From JANNVZ01 sp046153915 (GTDB lineage: Bacteria > Bacteroidota > Bacteroidia > Flavobacteriales_D > Sanyastnellaceae): a stretch of DNA of 13,985 nt. Of this stretch, positions 5,547 to 11,860 are shown in pieces. A program made the position numbers and the translations under genes. The notes beneath the pieces were generated by a model. The model was not told where the DNA came from. It ran no database searches and saw only the letters and a list, made by a program, of their open reading frames with translations. Positions within the stretch are counted from its first letter, which is position 1. Every line of letters begins with the position of its first letter. The stretch is taken from positions 1 through 13,985 of the forward strand of contig JBJXFC010000223.1 of NCBI GenBank assembly GCA_046153915.1, written 5' to 3'.

Positions 5547-8318
5547 TTACTCATAGTTGGACTCGTAGAACTCCAAATACTGCGCAATATCCTTGGTCTT
5601 AAACAAAGTGATATAATTCGGTTTTGAAATCAGGAAAATAGTGTTGTTGCCATTATTTATATCCTTCAACTTCTCTTCGTCCGCATCGAAAGTTCGGAGG
5701 TAGTTATAGCCTTCATCCAATACCTTGAAGGATTTTACTAACACGAGGTGTTGATCCTTGTTGAGCAAGTTATTCGTGACTTTCAACTGCGCAGATGCAA
5801 AAAAAGTAGAGTTAAAATCGGATACCGCAATCTTTGCTTTATTGATATCGCTTCCCTGAACCGGAATTAAAACAGCCATGTAGTGTTCTGCTTTTCCATC
5901 ATACTTGTACGGACTTTCCACAATCCCCGGATCTTCTTCCTCCACCTGCTCTTCAGTCTGACCTTCTTTGATATCCAATCCATCGACTGGCTCTTTGTTA
6001 TCGCTTTCACCTACTCCGGTTCCGCCTGTTTTGAAGGCCTTTAAAAGATCCTGCGCGCGTTTGGCCTCATCAGTGCCCGGACAACTTTTAACAAGATCAT
6101 TCAATTCTTTCTGGTACATTTCTTTTTCTCCATAACTCGCTTCCGTATAGCCCACTGTTATCGCACGAAGCAGTCGGTATTTGCACAGCAAGTGATTCGT
6201 AGGCTCGGTTGAAATAACAGAATCACATGCAGCGCGCGCTTGCAGGTAGTTGCGATTGGCATACATGCCGTATACCATTTCGTAGGCCTTCGTTTCTTCT
6301 GCTTTCTGAATGTCCTTGACATCCACATAATCCGGATTGTCTACCAGATAGGCCCAATCGCTGTCGGGATAACGGCGCTTGATTTCATTGCCCCAATATG
6401 CTGAGTTGCACGTAGAACAAAGTGGGTTGTTCATATACCCCTTCGAGTTTTCTTTGCTATACCAGGTGCGGTAAAGCTGATAATAGGCTGTTGGATGAAA
6501 ATCACTTGTCTCCATAGCGGTCAGCAATTCTTCCCATGTGCTGATGGCGTAATCTTCATCATCCAGTTTCTCTTTGTAAATGACTCCGGCCAGATAATAT
6601 CCTTCCGCCGCATCCTTTTCCATTTGATTCAGCCTGGCGTTGTCGTCGCAAGGAAGATTTGCCAATAATTCGTCCAATTCAGGGGCTTTGTATTTCTCAC
6701 CTGTGTCCGTTTTTTCGGGATCAACAGCCTGTGCATTCGGATCTACCTCTTCTCCGGGACCAAAAGATTGCGACAATTTGGATTGCAAACGCCAATTGTC
6801 TTTTAGCGGGCGTTCTGCCCAGCGTTCATCAAAATTCGCTTTGCCCGATTTGCGCAAACCTTCATTGTATGCCCAGAAAGATCCGTTGATGGATGCAACA
6901 GCATTGTTATTTGCTTCGAGTGCGGCCTTTTCATCTTTTTCGCGTTGTTCGTCCAATTTCCTTTGCATATCGCGCTGGATGGCGGCAATTTTGTTTTCGC
7001 GTTCTTTGGCAGGCAGTTTACAAATGACGCCGAGAGAATCATACAACTCTATTTTGTTCAGGTTAAAAACCAATTCGTTCAAACTCTCTGCGCGCGCTTT
7101 AATCACTTCGTAGCGTTCGTGTTTGTCATCAATTTTCGTAAGCGTACTGTCATAGTAAGCCTGAGATGGAACGTATTTTCGTTCATCAAAATACAAATCT
7201 GCCAAACGTAGGAATGTCTTGGCACGCTGGCGCACATTCTCTTTGTTGACCTCTAAAGATTTTTCATAATACATGACTGCATCATCGCGACGCTGCTCTT
7301 CGAGGGCAATATCCCCCAGCGCATAATAAATCTGATCGCGGTAACTTAAATTCTTATCGTCCTTGAGCATCTTAAACAGCTCTTTCTGAATCTCGTTGGA
7401 GCTACCACCGGTGCGGCTGTATGCAAGGGCTTTGTTGATACGCGCATAGAATTCCAGCTCGTAAGGTGGTCTGGACTTTATGGTTGCTTCATAATAAGCA
7501 AGAGCATCACTGCTTCGGTTTAATTGCTGATAGATCTGCGCAAGAATGAAGTTGGGTCTGGCCTTATCCCTTTTGCGCTTTGTCAACTTCAACGATGACT
7601 CAATTTCAGTTGCAGCCTTTTCCAGTTTGCCCTGATGGAGATACGCATCGGCATAAACCAAATGATAATCTGCCAGCAGTTTCTCATCCATTTCTTTGTT
7701 GTCCTCTTCTACCCGCTGAAGCGCCTGTATGGCTTTTCCGTATTCACCTTGTTGAATGTAGGTGCGGGCAAGCCAGGTATTGGTCGATGTAATAATTTCC
7801 GGGTCTTTGAATTTGCGGTTTACATAGTTAAACGTCTCTGCAGCCCTTGCATAGCTGCGTTTGTAAAAGTAAGCCCGGCCAATTACCATGTAGTTCTCAT
7901 CGATCCACTTATTGAATTTGGGCTTCTTTTTGTCTTTGTTAGAGTCATCCTTCATGGTATGCCTGTTGATGACCTTTTCGCACTTTCCGATGGCTTTTTC
8001 CATTTCCGGGTATGATCCCTTGGCCGTATTCTCGTCGCCGTAAATAAAAATTGGAAGTATTTTATCGTAGTCCTCCTGATGCGTAAGACGGATTTTTTCT
8101 ACGCCTTTTTTGACGCTTTCTTCAGCGTTAAAATATCCGTTGTAATGCGCTGTGGTATTGTGATACCAGCGTGCAGCAGTGCTATCCCTTTTGGTGGAGC
8201 AAGACACGATGGCCACGACCAGAATCAGGGTACAAAAACAAGGTAAAAGGTGACGAAAATTCACTGTCGGGGTATTTTGAGGCGTGCAAATAACTGTAAA
8301 GGCGCGAAAATATTTCAT
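5547..8318 (-). CDS. porW: type IX secretion system lipoprotein, PorW/SprE family (TPR)
   Basis: Encodes 923 residues. A hydrophobic segment ends in a lipobox (Ile-Val-Ser-Cys; Cys40 is the lipidated residue), predicting an outer-membrane lipoprotein facing the periplasm. The mature start CSTKRDSTAARWYHNTTAHY resembles the SprE/PorW opening. TPR-type helical repeats cover about 150-420, a charged coiled-coil stretch lies near 450-475, a CSTC pair is at 634-637, an acidic linker is near 770-800, and a C-terminal domain (812-923) ends in FLISKPNYITLFK and YLEFYESNY, a pattern I associate with SprE-type proteins. SprE/PorW is needed for gliding and type IX secretion, linking periplasmic ring and outer-membrane parts. 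An alternative GTG start at 8264 would give a more usual 22-residue lipoprotein signal. Divergent from the M23 gene, it heads the operon that continues with bactofilin. Confidence 0.88.
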   Translation of the reverse strand: MKYFRAFTVICTPQNTPTVNFRHLLPCFCTLILVVAIVSCSTKRDSTAARWYHNTTAHYNGYFNAEESVKKGVEKIRLTHQEDYDKILPIFIYGDENTAKGSYPEMEKAIGKCEKVINRHTMKDDSNKDKKKPKFNKWIDENYMVIGRAYFYKRSYARAAETFNYVNRKFKDPEIITSTNTWLARTYIQQGEYGKAIQALQRVEEDNKEMDEKLLADYHLVYADAYLHQGKLEKAATEIESSLKLTKRKRDKARPNFILAQIYQQLNRSSDALAYYEATIKSRPPYELEFYARINKALAYSRTGGSSNEIQKELFKMLKDDKNLSYRDQIYYALGDIALEEQRRDDAVMYYEKSLEVNKENVRQRAKTFLRLADLYFDERKYVPSQAYYDSTLTKIDDKHERYEVIKARAESLNELVFNLNKIELYDSLGVICKLPAKERENKIAAIQRDMQRKLDEQREKDEKAALEANNNAVASINGSFWAYNEGLRKSGKANFDERWAERPLKDNWRLQSKLSQSFGPGEEVDPNAQAVDPEKTDTGEKYKAPELDELLANLPCDDNARLNQMEKDAAEGYYLAGVIYKEKLDDEDYAISTWEELLTAMETSDFHPTAYYQLYRTWYSKENSKGYMNNPLCSTCNSAYWGNEIKRRYPDSDWAYLVDNPDYVDVKDIQKAEETKAYEMVYGMYANRNYLQARAACDSVISTEPTNHLLCKYRLLRAITVGYTEASYGEKEMYQKELNDLVKSCPGTDEAKRAQDLLKAFKTGGTGVGESDNKEPVDGLDIKEGQTEEQVEEEDPGIVESPYKYDGKAEHYMAVLIPVQGSDINKAKIAVSDFNSTFFASAQLKVTNNLLNKDQHLVLVKSFKVLDEGYNYLRTFDADEEKLKDINNGNNTIFLISKPNYITLFKTKDIAQYLEFYESNYE

Positions 8319-8331
8319 TTTTGTGGCGAAT

Positions 8332-8346
8332 TGAACAACTTGTTCA
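8332..8346. repeat. 15-base palindrome in the porW / M23 divergent gap
   Basis: TGAACAA and TTGTTCA form perfect 7-base arms around a single central C. The palindrome lies 14 bases upstream of the porW ATG (8318) and 26 bases upstream of the M23 ATG (8372). A near-perfect dyad of this size is what a dimeric repressor or activator would bind. No convincing TAnnTTTG element was found on either strand in this gap, so the promoters may be of another class. A chance palindrome of this length is not very rare in 14 kb; location is the main argument. Confidence 0.4.
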
Positions 8347-8371
8347 GTACAATCTCAATATTGTTACGTTC

Positions 8372-9250
8372 ATGGTAGCCACACCCCAACCCAAGCGCAA
8401 GCGCCTGATGAAGAAGCTGAAGAGCAAATTCAGGCTTACAGTGCTTAATGAAAAGACCTTTGAGGAGCAATTTAGCTACTCTTTGACTCCTATGAACCTG
8501 ATTATCATGCTTGGAGGGTTTTTAGTTGTTTTCGGTGCGCTCTTTTACGCTTTGATTGCTTACACCCCGGTAAAAAGACTTTTGCCGGGATATACGGATC
8601 AAACTTTTAATACTGAAGCCATGGAAGCCAGAATGCGTGTCGATTCATTACTCGAAGTTTCCCGGCAGCAGGATCGTTTCATCAAAGATCTCAGGGTAAT
8701 TCTTTCCGGTGGCACACTTAGCAACGCCGCTGATACAGGAAATAAAGAAATGCAATCGGCAGACCTTAACTATTCCACTTCCGGAGTGGACAATACTTTG
8801 CGACAGCAACTAAGTGAACAGGATCGATACAACCTCACACTTGAAGAGGAAAAGGGCAATTCTAAAAAAGGTTTTCTGCTCTTTAAACCTGTAAATGGCA
8901 CTGTGAGCAATGGTTTCAACCCTCAAACCGGTCATTATGGAGTAGACCTGGTTGCTCCGAAAGAAGATCCGGTTAAAGCGGTTCTCGATGGAACTGTGAT
9001 CGTGGCTTCCTTTACAGCAGATGGTGGCAACGTTATCCAAATTCAACACGCCAACAATTTCATCTCAGTCTACAAACACAATAGCGTTTTACTCAAGAAA
9101 ACCGGAGACCAGGTGAAAGCCGGAGAAAGCATAGCATTTATTGGTGATAGCGGAGATCACAGCGAAGGCCCTCACCTGCATTTTGAATTGTGGGAGAATG
9201 GCATGCCCGTAAATCCCGTCGAGTATATCTCGCTGGGACAGGGCAACTAA
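8372..9250 (+). CDS. M23 (LytM-type) peptidoglycan endopeptidase, membrane-anchored
   Basis: With ATG at 8372 it encodes 292 residues. A basic N-terminus (1-20) is followed by one transmembrane helix (about 42-64) without a clear cleavage site, so the protein is probably an inner-membrane anchored type II protein with its catalytic domain in the periplasm. A predicted helical linker (80-165) leads to the M23 domain (about 170-287). The zinc ligands are all present: H188 and D192 in GHYGVD, and H270 in the HLH motif (268-270), with H236 in SVYKHN as the usual extra catalytic histidine. It is therefore expected to be active, cutting peptide cross-links in peptidoglycan. The frame opens upstream at a TTG (8321) only 2 bases from the porW ATG, which leaves no room for a promoter; ATG at 8372 is preferred. 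It ends 12 bases from the convergent pyruvate kinase gene. Confidence 0.92.
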   Translation: MVATPQPKRKRLMKKLKSKFRLTVLNEKTFEEQFSYSLTPMNLIIMLGGFLVVFGALFYALIAYTPVKRLLPGYTDQTFNTEAMEARMRVDSLLEVSRQQDRFIKDLRVILSGGTLSNAADTGNKEMQSADLNYSTSGVDNTLRQQLSEQDRYNLTLEEEKGNSKKGFLLFKPVNGTVSNGFNPQTGHYGVDLVAPKEDPVKAVLDGTVIVASFTADGGNVIQIQHANNFISVYKHNSVLLKKTGDQVKAGESIAFIGDSGDHSEGPHLHFELWENGMPVNPVEYISLGQGN

Positions 9251-9262
9251 ATCATCCTTCGA

Positions 9263-10693
9263 TCAGACTTTGGTCAATTTGATCATGTTGGTCATACCCT
9301 GTTCGAATATCGGCATTGAAGCCAAATTCACAATAAAATCGCCGTCTTTCAGGTAATTATTCTTTTTTAGAAAATAGCGGATATCCGAAATGGTTTGGTC
9401 GGTGCTTACCATCTTATCATAATAAAACACCTTCACTCCCCATACCAGGCTCATCTGGGTAAGAATGTCCTTGTTGCTTGTAAAGACAAATATGTTGGCG
9501 TTGGGCCTCCAGGCTGCAATTCTGTATCCTGTGTATCCGCTGAAAGACATGGTTACTAGAGCCCCGGCTTTCACACGAGAAGCAAGGCGGCAAGCACTGT
9601 AGCAGATACTATCGGTCATAAAACGATTTTCATCAATGATGGTCGGCAATTCTTCGTGGTAATACAATCCTTCGAAAGTCTCAGCTTCGGCAATGATGCT
9701 GTTCATGATTCGGATGGCACCAACTGGGAATTTTCCAACACTGGTTTCACCGCTGAGCATCACTGCATCAGCGCCGTCGAGCACGGCATTGGCAACGTCG
9801 GCCACCTCGGCGCGGGTAGGTGTGCTGCTGGTGATCATGCTTTCCATCATTTGTGTAGCCACAATTACTGGTTTTGCTGCATGAACGCATTTTTTAACGA
9901 TCATTTTCTGAATCAGCGGAACACTTTGCAGTGGAATTTCAACTCCAAGATCGCCGCGGGCTACCATTACCGCATCGGTCACTGCTATGATTTCGTCAAT
10001 CTGCTCCACAGCTTCCGGTTTTTCAATTTTTGCTACAACCTTGGCGTGTTTATCCTGCGATTTGATGATTTCTTTCAATTTCACCACATCATTGGCATTT
10101 CGAACGAATGAAAGTCCGATCCAGTCGATGTTATGGGCCAGTGCAAAATCAAGATCACTCAGGTCCTTTTCGCTCAGCGATGGCAACGAGACCTTGGTAT
10201 TAGGCAAATTCAATCCTTTCTTGGAAGAAAGAGGACCACCCTGCAAGACTTCACAGATCACAGTATCTTTTCCATTGGTTTCCACCACTTTCATGCTCAA
10301 TTTACCGTCGTCAAGTAAAACCGTTTCACCCGCAGAAACATCCGCTGGAAATTCTTTGTAGTTGGTATAAAGGACTTTGGCTGTTCCAATCTGTTTGGTG
10401 GTAGAAATGGTGATTTTTTGCCCGGATACCAATTCCACAGAACCGTTTTCCATCTCACCTACCCGCAATTTTGGTCCCTGAAGATCTGCCAGCAACGCAG
10501 TACTGGTGCCTAGTTCGAGGTCGATGGCCCTTACAAATTCAACAACTTGTTTATGATCCTCGTGCGCGCCGTGCGAAAAATTGAGGCGTACTACGTCCAA
10601 TCCCTGCAAAATCATATCTCTCAAAACCTCTTTGGAACTGCTTGCAGGTCCAATGGTGGCTACTATCTTCGTTTTTTTCATATCTGTTTTCAT
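9263..10693 (-). CDS. pyk: pyruvate kinase
   Basis: Encodes 476 residues of the glycolytic enzyme that converts phosphoenolpyruvate and ADP to pyruvate and ATP in the cytoplasm. Visible motifs are the opening TKIVATIGPASSS, the substrate/ion site RLNFSH (36-41), the family signature AKIEKPEAV (221-229) with K222 and the metal ligand E224, the ARGDLG loop (245-250), and ATQMMESM (279-286). The A domain, inserted B domain (about 75-170) and C-terminal regulatory domain (about 350-476) are complete. LQGPKLRV (71-78) has Leu, Gln, Lys and Val at the places that mark K+-independent pyruvate kinases. The ATG at 10693 overlaps the stop of the upstream IPExxxVDY gene (ATGA), which favours it over the in-frame ATG at 10681. 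Transcription probably comes from the promoter at 11145-11173. Confidence 0.98.
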   Translation of the reverse strand: MKTDMKKTKIVATIGPASSSKEVLRDMILQGLDVVRLNFSHGAHEDHKQVVEFVRAIDLELGTSTALLADLQGPKLRVGEMENGSVELVSGQKITISTTKQIGTAKVLYTNYKEFPADVSAGETVLLDDGKLSMKVVETNGKDTVICEVLQGGPLSSKKGLNLPNTKVSLPSLSEKDLSDLDFALAHNIDWIGLSFVRNANDVVKLKEIIKSQDKHAKVVAKIEKPEAVEQIDEIIAVTDAVMVARGDLGVEIPLQSVPLIQKMIVKKCVHAAKPVIVATQMMESMITSSTPTRAEVADVANAVLDGADAVMLSGETSVGKFPVGAIRIMNSIIAEAETFEGLYYHEELPTIIDENRFMTDSICYSACRLASRVKAGALVTMSFSGYTGYRIAAWRPNANIFVFTSNKDILTQMSLVWGVKVFYYDKMVSTDQTISDIRYFLKKNNYLKDGDFIVNLASMPIFEQGMTNMIKLTKV

Positions 10694-11118
10694 TCTTCCG
10701 ATTCCTCTTCGGTTATAAGGTGATGTCTGTTCTTCAATTTATTTACTTCAAGCGGAAAAGCGGCCAGCAAAAAAGGTGTTTTTCGCAATTTCCGGTAAAA
10801 ATGGTCATCCAGGTTGGCCGCAGGATCTTCAATTTTGAGCAAAAAATCAAACTGGGCCAGCTCGGGCATCAACAGCCCTTCCGGGGTTTTGTTGTCCAAC
10901 AAGGTGAAGTGCAACATGTCGTTGAGTTGCTTGTATTCAAATCGCGAGTGGCGCGAATGCTGGCCTTTGGTTTCTAAAAGCACATCTTCTGCCCGTGACA
11001 GATTCCATTGCATATGTTTGTTGAGAGACCACACCAGGCGGTAATCCTTTTCGTGGCTGCTGAGTCCAATCAGCTCAAAATCATACTCAATTTCTATGTC
11101 GAGGTGGTAAATGGGCAC
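10690..11118 (-). CDS. IPExxxVDY family protein
   Basis: Encodes a 142-residue soluble protein of a Bacteroidota-restricted family of unknown function named after the IPExxxVDY motif; these genes commonly sit beside pyruvate kinase. The N-terminal part has the family pattern with the stretches YDFELIGLSSHEKDYRLVW and LNKHMQWNL (residues 12-40), and the naming motif appears in altered form as MPELAQFDF (84-92), followed by LLKI as in relatives. The C-terminus is acidic. The start is GTG at 11118: a stop codon lies a few codons upstream in frame and the next internal Met is at residue 36, which would delete conserved sequence. The stop overlaps the pyk start (ATGA), so the two are translationally coupled. 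A role in controlling pyruvate kinase is tempting but is only inferred from neighbourhood. Confidence 0.87.
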   Translation of the reverse strand: MPIYHLDIEIEYDFELIGLSSHEKDYRLVWSLNKHMQWNLSRAEDVLLETKGQHSRHSRFEYKQLNDMLHFTLLDNKTPEGLLMPELAQFDFLLKIEDPAANLDDHFYRKLRKTPFLLAAFPLEVNKLKNRHHLITEEESEE

Positions 11119-11137
11119 TTTGTGTATTTTTTACACT

Positions 11138-11163
11138 AAGCCGGCAAATGTAGGAAAAGCCGG
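11138..11163. repeat. paired AAGCCGG direct repeats around the pyk operon -7 box
   Basis: AAGCCGG occurs at 11138-11144 and again at 11157-11163, a period of 19 bases. One copy covers the predicted transcription start and the other lies in the -33/-7 spacer, with the -7 box between them. The same bases also give an inverted pair CCGGC (11141-11145) and GCCGG (11159-11163). The spacing is near two helical turns, so a dimeric regulator could contact both copies on one face. No known regulator with this site is recognised. Confidence 0.35.
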
Positions 11164-11173
11164 TGTTTGACAA
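11139..11173 (-). promoter_or_regulatory. promoter for the IPExxxVDY-pyk operon
   Basis: On the minus strand TACATTTG (11152-11145) is an exact match to the Bacteroidota -7 element TAnnTTTG. TTG (11173-11171), ending TTTTG, lies 18 bases upstream as the -33 element, well within the usual spacing. Transcription should begin near 11139, giving a leader of about 21 bases before the GTG start at 11118, nearly the same geometry as the atpB promoter. Confidence 0.7.
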
Positions 11174-11220
11174 AACTGGATGATCTGATCTCCATTGCAG
11201 CTTAAATTTCGCAGAGTTAT

Positions 11221-11238
11221 CCGCAAGCTATTGTGCGG
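11221..11238. repeat. short inverted repeat upstream of the sigma factor gene
   Basis: CCGCA and TGCGG form 5-base arms around an 8-base centre in the 190-base divergent region between the IPExxxVDY and sigma factor genes. In the plus-strand direction it is followed by a run of A rather than T, so it is not a terminator. Apart from this and the pyk promoter the region shows no gene or RNA signature. Weak, listed for completeness. Confidence 0.2.
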
Positions 11239-11308
11239 GAGAAAAAAAAATTTCGGGCCAGCGGACAACTTTTTGATCCCTGCGTCTATCAATAAAGTGC
11301 AGTGATTC

Positions 11309-11860
11309 ATGACAGACCAGGAACTTGCTAAAGGTATCATACAGGGAGATAGGGTAGCGCAACAAACGTTGTGGAAGCTCTATAGCCGGAAAATGATGAC
11401 GGTTTGTATGCGTTATTGCGATAGCCGTGAAGAGGCCGAAGACGTCTTGCAGGATGCATTTGTAAAGGTGTTTCAGCGCATTTCTCAATGGCATGGTAGC
11501 GGTCCACTTGGTGGATGGATTCGGACAGTAGTAGTGAATACTGCACTCACACACATCCGGTCGGAACACAAGTGGCGCAATAGCACCGATTTGGATGCTG
11601 CAGAAGACCTTGACGCAGATGATGTTGACGCTGTAAGCCAGATGAATGCCGAAGCGTTGATGGAACTGATTGATAAAATGCCCAAAGGCTATAAGACCGT
11701 CTTCAACCTCTTTGCGGTTGAGGGATATGGTCACAAAGACATTGGAGAAATGCTCGGAATAAGTGAAAACACGAGCAAAACCCAATTCCTGAAGGCAAAA
11801 AACTGGCTAAAGAAAAATTTGACTATTACAGAAGATAAAGACCTTGAAGAATTTAGATAA
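11309..11860 (+). CDS. ECF-type RNA polymerase sigma factor
   Basis: Encodes 183 residues with the two-domain layout of extracytoplasmic function sigma factors. Region 2 (about 20-88) contains the core-binding and -10 recognition stretch REEAEDVLQDAFVKVFQRI, and region 4 (about 113-170) contains the helix-turn-helix GYGHKDIGEMLGISENTSKT that reads the -35 element. The linker between them is acidic. Length is typical of the group (170-200). It starts with ATG at 11309, overlaps the following gene by 17 bases, and is divergent from the pyk operon. No TAnnTTTG promoter is visible upstream, so it may be transcribed from a sigma-specific, perhaps self-driven, promoter. The overlapping gene is its likely regulator. 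Target genes cannot be read from this sequence. Confidence 0.94.
   Translation: MTDQELAKGIIQGDRVAQQTLWKLYSRKMMTVCMRYCDSREEAEDVLQDAFVKVFQRISQWHGSGPLGGWIRTVVVNTALTHIRSEHKWRNSTDLDAAEDLDADDVDAVSQMNAEALMELIDKMPKGYKTVFNLFAVEGYGHKDIGEMLGISENTSKTQFLKAKNWLKKNLTITEDKDLEEFR

Noticed and set aside
9251..9262. Bidirectional terminator between the convergent M23 and pyk genes
   Set aside because: Only 12 bases separate the stops and no stem with a T-run could be found there.
11261..11290. Possible ECF-type promoter (AAC then CGTC) before the sigma gene
   Set aside because: The spacing between the two elements is about 13 bases, shorter than the usual 16-17, so the match is not convincing.
11228..11785. 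185-residue minus-strand open frame across the sigma factor gene
   Set aside because: It is the mirror of a clear ECF sigma gene, has no recognisable domain, and its composition (many His, Phe, Ile) is that of an antisense frame.
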